DNA of 64,000 bases from MFD04716-140 sp963703125. Its GTDB lineage: Bacteria > Bacteroidota > Bacteroidia > Flavobacteriales > Flavobacteriaceae. Numbering within the stretch: the first letter of the stretch is position 1; each line of letters begins with the position of its first letter. Below, piece after piece: positions 19,222 through 28,286 of this stretch. The translations under genes and the position numbers were made by a program. Below the pieces are notes generated by a model. It saw nothing but the letters and a program-made list of their open reading frames with translations, did not search any database and had not been told where the DNA came from. The stretch lies in contig OY969790.1 of NCBI GenBank assembly GCA_963703125.1, positions 2,418,001 to 2,482,000 of the forward strand, given 5' to 3'.

Positions 19222-19396
19222 AATAAAGGTTTATTAAACTGCAAAAATTTTTCTAAGCAACTAGCGGTTTCGATTTAAATCGTATATAAAAGTAGTAATA
19301 AATAGATTAAGTCGAATTCTTTAGTGTGTAAATAATTGGATTTTATAGTATTGGAAATATTGTCTTCTTAATTTTATATTGGGGACAATTCATTAA

Positions 19397-20761
19397 CTAT
19401 AACCCCAGTTTTTTAATTTCCGGACTATCTTTGTCATAAGAATAACCGCGCCAGAAGAAACCAGGTGCGTTGAATTTCCAAACTACTTCTTTCTCGCGTG
19501 TTACTTCCCAAAATCCGAAATCACCCTCAGTAATTAAGATATTACCATTTGGCAGCTTGACTGCACCAGAAACTTTTGGGGAATACAAGTCAGGATCGGT
19601 AAAATACCATACTACTTTTGGCTCGTTATTTTTGTTGGCCCCAAGTGAATAAACCACAGGTAGTTCAAGTTCGAATACCGTAGATTGACCTATTCCCTTT
19701 CCATTTGAAAAAATCAACAATTTGCCTTGATCTTCGCCTTTTAGCAAGTTGGGATAGTGGTTAAACTGGAAAATTCTGTTTCCGAACGTATTTTCATAAG
19801 CTTCCGGATTTCCGAATCGATAAATTAGATCGCCCCCTTTTCCGAAGCTTCCACCACTACTGCCTTCGGCTTCCTGCGAAGTAGTACTATGGTCAATTAC
19901 CCATACCTCAGAGTAATAAAGTACACTTAATAAAATAACATCGTTATATTCATCATAGGTAATGCCATTGGCATGCATGATATCGCCTTTTATTTCTATT
20001 GGGGTCTCTGATTTAGGTATGTAATTAAGGTCTATACGTTCAGGGTGTTCGGATATTGTCCCAAAATTGGGTAAACTCGCATCATGATCCTGAATAATAT
20101 CGTCCATTGAATCCCATTGCCAGACAATCTCATTTGTGGTGGTGTCAACTTCTATAATTGATTCAACAAAAATATCTTCATCCATCATATACCCGTTGTC
20201 TACTGCCTCTTCTTTTGACCTTTTCCCCCAAACCATAGCAAGAACGTTACCATTGGGCAAAAGTTCAGCATCATGGTGCGTCTCGGCTTCGGGTGTGGAG
20301 TAGATAAAATCCCAACTTACCGTATTGTCAGGGTGGATAATTTGTAACCTCCCACCTTGTCCACCAAGTTTTACCTTGGGGTCATCTGATTCTAAAGAAG
20401 CCAACAAATTGCCATTGGGCAGAACGAATACATCATTACCAATATTGTTGGTAAACTCCCATTCATGAAGGAGTTGAGCATTTTTATCCATTATGTAAGC
20501 GCGGTTGGCCCCGGCATCGTTGACTAATATAAAATTGTCATCAATTTTATCGGGGTTTAATTGTTGTACTTTTCCTATTGGCACAAAACCTAAATCTGGA
20601 ACAACGGTGTCTTTGGGTACTTTGGGAATAGAATCAATAGCAACATTGTTGTCGTTTTCTTTAGGGGTAGGTTCATCATTGCTACATGAATAAACCAAAA
20701 CGGCTAGTACCAACAGACCGATCATTGGGTTCTGGCAATAGTGTTTGAAAAGCTTTTTCAT
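19397..20761 (-). CDS. Aryl-sulfate sulfotransferase-like lipoprotein
   Basis: A 454-residue predicted lipoprotein, lipobox at VLVYSCSND (Cys26), then a Pro/Asp/Lys-rich linker. The body is a beta-propeller of the arylsulfotransferase (ASST) family. Propeller-like repeats include AYIMDKNAQLLHEWEF, DNTVSWDFIYS and NEIVWQWDSMDD, with histidines at THHDAELLPNGN, DHDASLPNF and HANGITYDEYND. ASST enzymes move sulfate between phenolic compounds. Whether this member is active, or only a propeller binding protein, cannot be read from the sequence. It lies 285 bases downstream of a SusCD operon in the same direction but behind that operon's terminator. Confidence 0.8.
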   Translation of the reverse strand: MKKLFKHYCQNPMIGLLVLAVLVYSCSNDEPTPKENDNNVAIDSIPKVPKDTVVPDLGFVPIGKVQQLNPDKIDDNFILVNDAGANRAYIMDKNAQLLHEWEFTNNIGNDVFVLPNGNLLASLESDDPKVKLGGQGGRLQIIHPDNTVSWDFIYSTPEAETHHDAELLPNGNVLAMVWGKRSKEEAVDNGYMMDEDIFVESIIEVDTTTNEIVWQWDSMDDIIQDHDASLPNFGTISEHPERIDLNYIPKSETPIEIKGDIMHANGITYDEYNDVILLSVLYYSEVWVIDHSTTSQEAEGSSGGSFGKGGDLIYRFGNPEAYENTFGNRIFQFNHYPNLLKGEDQGKLLIFSNGKGIGQSTVFELELPVVYSLGANKNNEPKVVWYFTDPDLYSPKVSGAVKLPNGNILITEGDFGFWEVTREKEVVWKFNAPGFFWRGYSYDKDSPEIKKLGL

Positions 20762-20778
20762 AACCGAAAATTAGACTT

Positions 20779-20786
20779 CAAAAGTA
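20779..20786 (-). promoter_or_regulatory. Promoter -7 element of the sulfotransferase gene
   Basis: On the minus strand TACTTTTG fits TAnnTTTG and ends 18 bases before the ATG at 20761. No convincing TTTG is found 19-21 bases upstream. Confidence 0.5.
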
Positions 20787-20995
20787 CAAAAATAAACAAT
20801 GGCACTATTCTAACTTAGGTATTGAAATATTTAGGAAATTTAGAGGTTCAAAGCGAATAGCAGGGGAATACCTAAATGAAATTCATAAGCATGACTTCCA
20901 TCAGCTAACGATTAACTTAATTGGACCAACACTACCATTAGAATTTTATTCTAAAAAGTTCCTGTCACTTAAAAAAGGCAATGGGCGTTAAAAAT

Positions 20996-21025
20996 AAAAA
21001 AGCTCGAATTTATTTCGAGCTTTTT
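20996..21025 (-). terminator. Rho-independent terminator of the SusCD operon
   Basis: AGCTCGAA (21001-21008) pairs with TTCGAGCT (21014-21021), extended by A/T pairs on both sides. On the minus strand a T-run follows the stem. It lies just after the stop of the third gene of the SusCD operon. Confidence 0.85.
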
Positions 21026-21046
21026 AGAATTGCGCCATTTACAGCT

Positions 21047-21937
21047 TTAATAATTCTGAATACAGTAATTGATAAGTTCTGCATTGGCAGGTGTTGCGGC
21101 ACCGTAGGGTATTTTTTCCACAATAACGTTACCATTCGCTGAAGTTACCGTAAAGCCTACTTCACCATCAAAAGTGCCCGAGTTGAATTTAATGGATATT
21201 ACTTGGGTCCCTGTTGGTACTGTAAGTGTTTCAACAGAAGCAGTGGCTTCGGTTTCGTCTACCAGAAACTGAGTAGCTACCCCATCCAATGTAACAGTTA
21301 GCGAAGCACCGTTCCAGCTATCACCGTACGCATCCTCCATGTCAAAAATCCAATCTCCTACTGCTGGTGGAACAGGCCCACAAACAATAGCGGCACTGTA
21401 CTGGAAAGGTGATCTGTAAAATGTACCCCCGGCAATAGTACCAGCAGCGTTATTTGTATAAACTCTTCCATCTGTTAACACTAATTCTAATCTTAAAAGG
21501 ACAGCATCACCACCATCAACATCTGAAGTTAAGATTCCCATTGCATCTAGTGCTTCTTGAAAAGTAGCGCTAACCGCACCTCTTGGTAAACCAAAAGGAG
21601 TTCCCGCAGACGAAAAGCTTGAAGCAGGAATTGTTTTCACTAACCCTTCTGTTGGTGGGGTTGTCCCATTATCAGGTGTATTGTCAACAAGGCGTGCATA
21701 AAGTTTTATTTCTTGGAACAAGCCGCCGTTTTGCGCATCTTGTTCTTCTAAATTAACTGTCCACGCCGATGAAGGATCTGATATGTTAAATGAATTTCCA
21801 TCAAAAGAAATAGTTCTTAATACGGCACCTCTTTCAATAGTATCGAAAAGTACGTCGATAGTTTTATCCTCCGTACTACAGGATGTAACTATAAAAACAC
21901 TTAAAGTTACAAAAAACACTTTTATAAAATTTTTCAT
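21047..21937 (-). CDS. SusCD-associated lipoprotein, unknown function
   Basis: A 296-residue predicted lipoprotein, signal MKNFIKVFFVTLSVFIVTSC with Cys20. It is the third gene of the SusC-SusD operon, 10 bases after susD, so it probably sits on the cell surface with that transporter. The first half (AVLRTISFDGNSFNISDPSS) resembles proteins found in this position in other flavobacterial loci. The second half (GDWIFDMEDAYGDSWNGASL) has a beta-sandwich look, with the WIFDMEDAYGDSWNG pattern common in secreted Bacteroidota proteins. It may be a surface glycan- or peptide-binding protein (a SusE/F analogue). That role is inferred from position only. Confidence 0.78.
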   Translation of the reverse strand: MKNFIKVFFVTLSVFIVTSCSTEDKTIDVLFDTIERGAVLRTISFDGNSFNISDPSSAWTVNLEEQDAQNGGLFQEIKLYARLVDNTPDNGTTPPTEGLVKTIPASSFSSAGTPFGLPRGAVSATFQEALDAMGILTSDVDGGDAVLLRLELVLTDGRVYTNNAAGTIAGGTFYRSPFQYSAAIVCGPVPPAVGDWIFDMEDAYGDSWNGASLTVTLDGVATQFLVDETEATASVETLTVPTGTQVISIKFNSGTFDGEVGFTVTSANGNVIVEKIPYGAATPANAELINYCIQNY

Positions 21938-21947
21938 ATTTTTTTTA

Positions 21948-23663
21948 TTAATTAGAAGCCGGAGCTGTTGGATTAGTATCCCAAAATACTGGAATATCTA
22001 CACCAGCTTTTTGAGGTATATTAGAATTTGTATTAACCGCATTGGAAGGATAAAACATTGATCTTATAAAGACTCCAGGATCAGGATTTATACTTGGCTG
22101 TAGTGTAGTTGGATAACCTGTTCTTCTATAGAAATTATAAGATTCGATGCCATTGCCATAAGATGATACCAACAATTGCTCTCCTAAAATATCCCATTGT
22201 TCAGCTAAACTAGCTGCATCAAAGCTTGATTCAATAGCTGCAAGAAAAGCTGTAACTTCAGCTGGAGTTGGTGCAAAACTAGCATCTGCTACTGCATCTA
22301 CACTAATAAAGGATTGTACTTTACTAATTTGTTTAGTGATACCGGCCAACATAAATGTTTTGGCCAATGCGGCATTATTACTAACCATTGCTAACTCAGC
22401 TTGCATGAAATCTACCCAAGCAGCAGTTAAAATAGGGGTAATTCCTTTACCACCGCCGCCAGAAGTGGTGGTTACACCTGCAAAACGGTCATCATCAAAA
22501 TTTCCACCTGCAGGATAGACACCAAAAGTTGTTCTTAAAAATCCATCTGGAGGAGTACCATCATCATCCATGTGGTCTCTACCCCAGTATCCATTTTCTA
22601 AATAACAAAAAGTAAATCCACCATCAATATAATGCTGAGGTGCATCTTGTAATGAACAAGTTAATGTTTGTTCGTCTCCTTCAGGTAAACAACTTGAGCC
22701 AGGAGTACAATCTGATTGTCTGTAAAAATAGTAACGTAGCCTTGGATCATTGTTGGTGGCCATTAAATTCATTAACCAATTTGAGGTATAATCACCTGCG
22801 CCCGTTGCAGTATAATTTAAACCATATCTTGGATGACGTGTATCTGGTTGAGAAGCGTTTGTACCAGGCCAATTATATTGAAAATCGTCTTCGGAACTTG
22901 ATATATAATTACCAGAATTAAGAATGGTATTGATACTTGCTACAGCAGTTGCATCCACTAATCGTCTTTGGTTGTATAAACGCATTTTTAAAGTATTCGC
23001 AGCGTTTACCCATTTAGTATAATTATTATTGTAAAATACGTCAACAGCAGGATTAGCTGTTGTAGTACCTGTAAAATTAATAATAGAATTATCTAATAAT
23101 ACGAGAGCAGCTTCATAAATGGAAGCACCTGCATCTACTTTTGGATTTAAATTTGCAGCCCCTGAAATAGCTTCTGAATAAGGAATGTCTCCATAAAAAT
23201 CGACCATTGCAGTCATAAGATAGGCTTCAATAAATTGAGAAATGCCTATATGTCTTGTAAATCCATTCTCTTCAGCTAAAGGAGTCATTGCACGAATGTC
23301 AGCCAAAATTCCCAAATAAGCATTAAGCCATTCATCATCGGAATCACTTCCTTGATAAGAATTATTGTATTGTTGAGACGATGTCATGGCCATAAGTCGT
23401 GTTAATTGCAAACCAAATAAAGATAAACCATCCCCATTAGTAGCGCCTCCAGACTGCCAATTGTCGTTAGGATCATAATCTGCATCCCCTTCAATGTGTC
23501 TTACAAAATCTTCTTGTATTGAAGACAAGAAGAAATTTACATCTGCTTGATTGGGTGAAAGAGCATTAGGATTTTCAGTTAAATCCAATTCGGTTGTTTC
23601 ACATGATAATAGTCCAACAAAAACAGCCAGAACTAACGTGATATAAACTTTTATATTTTTCAT
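21948..23663 (-). CDS. SusD/RagB-like outer-membrane lipoprotein
   Basis: A 571-residue SusD-like protein that caps the SusC channel and binds substrate outside the cell. Lipoprotein signal MKNIKVYITLVLAVFVGLLSC, Cys21. The early segment ELDLTENPNALSPNQADVNF and the helical core FIEAYLMTAMVDFYGDIPYSEA are typical of the nutrient-binding SusD-like group. The C-terminal part carries the usual aromatic-rich IESYNFYRRTGYPTTLQP. It is 18 bases after susC. The substrate (glycan or peptide) is not evident. Confidence 0.93.
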   Translation of the reverse strand: MKNIKVYITLVLAVFVGLLSCETTELDLTENPNALSPNQADVNFFLSSIQEDFVRHIEGDADYDPNDNWQSGGATNGDGLSLFGLQLTRLMAMTSSQQYNNSYQGSDSDDEWLNAYLGILADIRAMTPLAEENGFTRHIGISQFIEAYLMTAMVDFYGDIPYSEAISGAANLNPKVDAGASIYEAALVLLDNSIINFTGTTTANPAVDVFYNNNYTKWVNAANTLKMRLYNQRRLVDATAVASINTILNSGNYISSSEDDFQYNWPGTNASQPDTRHPRYGLNYTATGAGDYTSNWLMNLMATNNDPRLRYYFYRQSDCTPGSSCLPEGDEQTLTCSLQDAPQHYIDGGFTFCYLENGYWGRDHMDDDGTPPDGFLRTTFGVYPAGGNFDDDRFAGVTTTSGGGGKGITPILTAAWVDFMQAELAMVSNNAALAKTFMLAGITKQISKVQSFISVDAVADASFAPTPAEVTAFLAAIESSFDAASLAEQWDILGEQLLVSSYGNGIESYNFYRRTGYPTTLQPSINPDPGVFIRSMFYPSNAVNTNSNIPQKAGVDIPVFWDTNPTAPASN

Positions 23664-23681
23664 TTTTTTTAATTAAAATTA

Positions 23682-26600
23682 TTAAAATGTTGCTTTAACA
23701 CTAAAGCCGTACCTTCTAGAGCTAGGACCGTTAATGAAGTCAAAACCTTGTCCGTTACCAACACCAGTTCCAGAGGTATTAGGATCAAAATTAGCACCAT
23801 CAGGCGTGTTTATCGCATCAAACCAAAGGTTATTTCCAGAAACTTTAAAAGACAACGCGCCAAAAGGTGTTTTATCTAAGAATTTTTTGGGTAGGGCATA
23901 AGTAAGAGATGCTTCTTGTAAACGAATCACAGTTGCATCATATACTTGTAATTCACTTGGTCCAAATAATACGTTGCTAAAGAAAAAATCAGAATTATTT
24001 ATTTGAATTGTATTTTGATTTCCATTAGCGTTTACCCCAGGTATAACAAATGTATTTTCTCTGTCTAAAGTTTCAGTTATTAAACCTCTACCTAAAAGCG
24101 TTGCAACGGTACTAGAATAAATGTCGCCTCCTTTGGTATAGTTAACTTGTACACCTAAAGTAAAATTTTTGTAAGAAATAGTATTAATAAAATTTGTTGT
24201 CCAATCTGGGTTTGGATCACCAATGATACCGTCTTCTGGATCTTGAACATAATATCCATCAGATCCAATGGTAGCGGCACCATTAGCATCTCTCAAAATC
24301 TTACTTCCGAAAAGCACACCTAATGGCTCACCAACGATAGCGGCATTACCTAGATTTGAGAATCCTGAATAAACGACAAGATCTGTGTCCAACCCTAAAT
24401 CTACAACTTCTGATTCAAAGGTTGTAAAGTTTAGCGCAATATTCCAGTTAAACCCATCGTCCTTTCTAGCTTTAAATATATCGACACCAAAATCAACTTC
24501 TAAACCTTTATTTTGTATTTCTCCGATATTGGTTCTAGTAGAAGAAAAACCTGTAGAAGGATCTAACGGTCTATTAATAATCAAATCGGTTGTGATTCTT
24601 TTGTATAAGGATAAATCAAGGTTAACGCGATTGTTCCATAATCTTGTCTCTAAACCTACTTCATATTCTTTAAGTAATTCAGGTTTTAGTCCTGGGTTAC
24701 CTAATACGGCACCGGTAGTATTGGTAACAACATTCGTTCCGCCGCCATTTTGAAAATCTTGGGTATCCAAAAATAATGTATTAGCAACGGGATATCCTAA
24801 ATCTCCAAAATTCGCTGAAGTTCCATAACCAGCTCTTAATTTTAAATAATTTATACCATTTTCACTTTTAATACCTTCAAATGCAGCCGTAGGTAAAAAA
24901 GATATACTTGCACTCGGATAAAAAACAGATCTATTTTCTGGAGCGAAATTTGAAACCCAGTCATTTCTACTTGCTAGGGTTACGAATAACATATTGTCAT
25001 AATCAAATTCCAGTTGCCCATATAGACCCATTACATTTCTTTCATTAAAGCCTTGTATTTCATTTTGGTTCAAAAAGTTGAAATGTCTTAATACGCCAAA
25101 TACTTGTTGTCCGTCACTTGATGTTCCATTTTGATCGAAAACTTCTCTTCGCGTTGTAGCTCCTAAAGAAAAATTCGTTCCTATTTTTTCATTAATTTCA
25201 TAATCACCAGATAACGTTAAGTTGTGATCCCAAATGGTATTTTTGTTGTTCCAAGTTTCATAAATACCGCTTTCTGTCCTGATATTCGCACCGCCACCTA
25301 CGCCTCCTTTGTTTTGATAATTGACGTTGTTCTCATTGTAAACGTCTAAACCAGCTCTATAACTAAGGTTTAAATTATCATTTATTTCATAACTTAAAGC
25401 AGCGTTACCAAAAATCCTATTTGTTGACTGACGCGTTTGAGCATTATTCAATGTCCATAACGGGTGCTGAATGCTATTATTTTGTCTATAATATACACTA
25501 GCTCCTGTAAGTGGATTTTGATATGGCAGCCCTTGTACATCAATACTTCTTGGTGTAAACCACAATTCTCCAAAAATAGAAGAACCACTACCGGTTGCAC
25601 CATTACCTTGACTCAAAGCAACAGGTGGAGAAATAAAATCTGTTAATGCAGCATTAAGTACACCATTAACCGTGAACTTATTCGATAATTTAGCGCGACC
25701 ACCGATCCCTAAAGTATTTCTTTTCAACGTGTTACCTGGCGTAAATCCTTTATCATCAAGATGACCGTAATTTAGATTATAAGAAACGTTTCCATCATTT
25801 GATGCACCTCTTATATTTACTGAGACGTTTGCAGCACCTCCAGTTCTAAAAAATTCTTTAACAGAATCATAAGGCTTCCATTCGTATAAAGCTCCAGCGA
25901 ATTCAGGAAATGCTGCCGGTATACCCGTAGCTGCCGCTGCAGTTGAATATGGATGTAATAAAAATCCAGGTGTGCCAGACTGTGTGCCGTTAATAGCATT
26001 TTGACCTTGCCAACCAGCTAAACCGCCTTGATCAAAGCTAGGTCCCCAGTTACTAAAAAACCAACCAAAGGCCTGATCAAAACCATTACCATATTGGTTT
26101 TGATAATCAGGCAGAGACGCAATTTCATTAGAAAAGTATGATGTTGCCACCGTAATCTCTGTCTTTTTATTTGCATTTCCAGCTGCTCCAGCTTTGGTCG
26201 TAATCAAGACTACACCATTACGACCTTCCGAACCGTAAAGCGTAGATGCTGCCAGACCTTTTAAAACACTTATATTTTCAATGCTATTAGGATCTAAATC
26301 TAGAAATCGGCTAGAACCATTATTCCCGTTAACAAAGTCATTTCTATCGCCTTGTCTCCCAGAAGAATTTGTTGCGGTACTAAAAGGCACACCGTCAACG
26401 ATAAATAACGCTTGATTGCTAGCACTAAATGAGCTCTGACCTCGGATCACAACATTTGTACCCGACCCAGATAAACCACTTTGTTGTGTAATTTGCACTC
26501 CGGCAGACTTGCCATTAAGTACACGGGCAACATCCCCTTCACCACGTTGTTCTAATTTTTCTGAACTTACTTCGGTTACCGAATAACCCAATGCCTTTTT

Positions 26601-26945
26601 TTCCCTTTTGATACCCTGGGCCGTAACAACCACTTCTTCAAGGGCCTGTGCATCTTCTTCCATCTGCACATTGATGGTGTTGCCCGCGCCAATGGTTTGC
26701 CTAACATCTTTTTGCCCTATATAACTAAAGAGTAGTACTTGGCCAGCACTGCCATTTATGGCGTAATTGCCATCAAAATCGGTTTGGGTACCATTGGTAG
26801 TACCCTCTATAACGATGTTTACTCCGGGCAGCGGCAGACCGTCCTGGTCAGTTACCGTACCGGAAATCGTCTTGTCTTGTGCAAATGTTAAATGCACAAC
26901 AAACGCCAATAATAGCGTCAAGATTCCATTGAATTTTGTTCTCAT
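23682..26945 (-). CDS. SusC/RagA-type TonB-linked outer-membrane protein
   Basis: A 1087-residue TonB-dependent transporter. Signal peptide MRTKFNGILTLLLAFVVHLTFAQ; the ATG at 26945 is chosen because it puts this signal first. A carboxypeptidase-like domain (ISGTVTDQDGLPLPGVNIVI) follows, then the TonB-box region ALEEVVVTAQG, a plug domain (VARVLNGKSAGVQI to GSEGRNGVVLITTKAG), and a barrel ending with the outer-membrane terminal Phe (RRYGFSVKATF). It works with the downstream SusD. Base composition shifts inside the gene: the first roughly 350 coding bases are clearly richer in G+C than the rest. Confidence 0.95.
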   Translation of the reverse strand: MRTKFNGILTLLLAFVVHLTFAQDKTISGTVTDQDGLPLPGVNIVIEGTTNGTQTDFDGNYAINGSAGQVLLFSYIGQKDVRQTIGAGNTINVQMEEDAQALEEVVVTAQGIKREKKALGYSVTEVSSEKLEQRGEGDVARVLNGKSAGVQITQQSGLSGSGTNVVIRGQSSFSASNQALFIVDGVPFSTATNSSGRQGDRNDFVNGNNGSSRFLDLDPNSIENISVLKGLAASTLYGSEGRNGVVLITTKAGAAGNANKKTEITVATSYFSNEIASLPDYQNQYGNGFDQAFGWFFSNWGPSFDQGGLAGWQGQNAINGTQSGTPGFLLHPYSTAAAATGIPAAFPEFAGALYEWKPYDSVKEFFRTGGAANVSVNIRGASNDGNVSYNLNYGHLDDKGFTPGNTLKRNTLGIGGRAKLSNKFTVNGVLNAALTDFISPPVALSQGNGATGSGSSIFGELWFTPRSIDVQGLPYQNPLTGASVYYRQNNSIQHPLWTLNNAQTRQSTNRIFGNAALSYEINDNLNLSYRAGLDVYNENNVNYQNKGGVGGGANIRTESGIYETWNNKNTIWDHNLTLSGDYEINEKIGTNFSLGATTRREVFDQNGTSSDGQQVFGVLRHFNFLNQNEIQGFNERNVMGLYGQLEFDYDNMLFVTLASRNDWVSNFAPENRSVFYPSASISFLPTAAFEGIKSENGINYLKLRAGYGTSANFGDLGYPVANTLFLDTQDFQNGGGTNVVTNTTGAVLGNPGLKPELLKEYEVGLETRLWNNRVNLDLSLYKRITTDLIINRPLDPSTGFSSTRTNIGEIQNKGLEVDFGVDIFKARKDDGFNWNIALNFTTFESEVVDLGLDTDLVVYSGFSNLGNAAIVGEPLGVLFGSKILRDANGAATIGSDGYYVQDPEDGIIGDPNPDWTTNFINTISYKNFTLGVQVNYTKGGDIYSSTVATLLGRGLITETLDRENTFVIPGVNANGNQNTIQINNSDFFFSNVLFGPSELQVYDATVIRLQEASLTYALPKKFLDKTPFGALSFKVSGNNLWFDAINTPDGANFDPNTSGTGVGNGQGFDFINGPSSRRYGFSVKATF

Positions 26946-26972
26946 TTTTAATTTATTTGAATTAGCTATCGG

Positions 26973-27004
26973 CAAAAATCACAATTCCATGTTAATAATC
27001 CAAA
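26973..27004 (-). promoter_or_regulatory. Probable susC promoter
   Basis: On the minus strand, TTTG (27001-27004) is followed by a 20-base spacer and GATTTTTG (26973-26980), one mismatch from TAnnTTTG. This would give a leader of about 20 bases before the susC ATG. Confidence 0.5.
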
Positions 27005-27278
27005 CTAATTTTAATAAAACTTTAAGAACGGGTTTGACTAATACAACTTTCTCAATGGTTTTTGTGATAGAATATAAATAATGTCAATTAGGTGCCGATA
27101 AACTAAGAATATGATAAAAAAGTTAACATAATGATGAATTAAAATCTGTATATTTTCAATATCATTCAACTTTTTATGAATCTTTCAAAAATGTATCAAT
27201 GCAATTACCTTCAATTGACTTTTAAGAAGTTGAATTTCTCATCCACCCAAAAAAAACTGGAAAATTAATTGGTAAGGA

Positions 27279-27309
27279 TTTGAATTATTGTGAAATAGTA
27301 TTACATTTG
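27279..27309 (+). promoter_or_regulatory. Consensus promoter of the str operon
   Basis: TTTG at 27279-27282, exactly 19 bases, then TACATTTG at 27302-27309: a full match to the Bacteroidota consensus. It is followed by a small leader hairpin CCCTT-AAAC-AAGGG (27314-27327) close to the predicted transcript start. Confidence 0.85.
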
Positions 27310-27355
27310 CCAGCCCTTAAACAAGGGTACGTTTTTTATACATATATATTATAGT

Positions 27356-27730
27356 ATGCCAACAATTTCACAGTTAGTACGAAAAGGAAGAGTCGCAATT
27401 ACCAAGAAGAGTAAATCGGCTGCTTTGGATTCGTGTCCACAGAGGAGAGGGGTTTGTACGAGAGTATATACCACTACACCTAAGAAACCAAACTCTGCAA
27501 TGCGTAAAGTTGCAAGGGTAAGGTTGACCAATGGGAAGGAAGTTAACGCTTACATTCCAGGGGAAGGACACAATCTTCAAGAGCACTCGATAGTATTGGT
27601 CAGGGGCGGAAGGGTGAAGGATTTACCGGGAGTTAGATATCATATCGTTAGAGGGGCCTTGGACACAGCAGGTGTTGCGGGTCGAACTCAAAGGAGGTCT
27701 AAATACGGTGCAAAACGCCCTAAGAAGTAA
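27356..27730 (+). CDS. rpsL: 30S ribosomal protein S12
   Basis: 124 residues, full length. S12 forms part of the decoding centre. The conserved TPKKPNSAMRKVARVRL loop (41-57) is intact, with lysines at 43 and 44, the positions linked to streptomycin response. The GGRVKDLPGVRYHIVRG loop is also intact. First gene of the str operon. Confidence 0.98.
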   Translation: MPTISQLVRKGRVAITKKSKSAALDSCPQRRGVCTRVYTTTPKKPNSAMRKVARVRLTNGKEVNAYIPGEGHNLQEHSIVLVRGGRVKDLPGVRYHIVRGALDTAGVAGRTQRRSKYGAKRPKK

Positions 27731-27803
27731 ATGAAAAGTGGTTTTGACCCTTTATTGGAATAATAACTTCCAATTTGTTGTCAGACCAATAAAAACTTAA
27801 GTA

Positions 27804-28280
27804 ATGAGAAAAAAGCAGGCTAAAAAAAGACCCTTATTGCCAGATCCAAGGTTCAACGACCAGTTGGTTACAAGATTTGTCAATATGATGATGTGGGACG
27901 GTAAAAAATCAATTGCATTTAGTGTATTCTACGATGCGATGGATATTGTTGAGGCTAAGAAAACGGATGAAGAGAAATCTTCCTTGGAGGTGTGGAAAGA
28001 TGCACTTTCCAATGTGATGCCGCATGTTGAGGTACGAAGTAGAAGAGTGGGCGGGGCAACCTTTCAAATTCCAATGCAAATTAGACCGGATCGAAAAATT
28101 TCGACAGCTATGAAGTGGTTGATAAGTTATGCTAGAAAGCGTAACGAAAAAGGGATGTCGCAAAAATTGGCTGCGGAAATATTGGCAGCGGCCAAAGAAG
28201 AAGGCGCAGCAGTGAAGAAAAGATCGGATACCCATAAAATGGCAGAGGCAAACAAAGCTTTCTCTCACTTTAGATTGTAA
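27804..28280 (+). CDS. rpsG: 30S ribosomal protein S7
   Basis: 158 residues. Primary binding protein of the 16S 3' major domain. Recognised by the N-terminal MRKKQAKKRPLLPDPRFNDQ and the core VRSRRVGGATFQIPMQI. It follows rpsL by 73 bases and precedes fusA by 6 bases. Confidence 0.98.
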   Translation: MRKKQAKKRPLLPDPRFNDQLVTRFVNMMMWDGKKSIAFSVFYDAMDIVEAKKTDEEKSSLEVWKDALSNVMPHVEVRSRRVGGATFQIPMQIRPDRKISTAMKWLISYARKRNEKGMSQKLAAEILAAAKEEGAAVKKRSDTHKMAEANKAFSHFRL

Positions 28281-28286
28281 TTAAGA

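Larger units (their letters stand above)
20762..21046. other. Intergenic region, sulfotransferase to lipoprotein
   Basis: 285 bases holding the sulfotransferase promoter at one end and a terminator hairpin at the other. A 63-codon stop-free stretch on the plus strand (20800-20991) has no start codon and no recognisable content. Confidence 0.5.
26946..27355. other. Divergent regulatory region, susC / rpsL
   Basis: 410 bases without a gene. It holds the probable susC promoter on the minus strand near 26973-27004 and the strong rpsL promoter near 27279-27309. The AT-rich middle (27010-27270) shows no gene, RNA or clear operator that I can identify. Confidence 0.6.

Noticed and set aside
20800..20991. 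63-codon stop-free stretch on the plus strand between the sulfotransferase and the SusCD operon
   Set aside because: No ATG, GTG or TTG start at a useful place, no promoter and no family I recognise; such lengths arise by chance.
24385..24753. 122-codon frame antisense to susC
   Set aside because: Fully inside the susC barrel coding region; composition follows the opposite strand.
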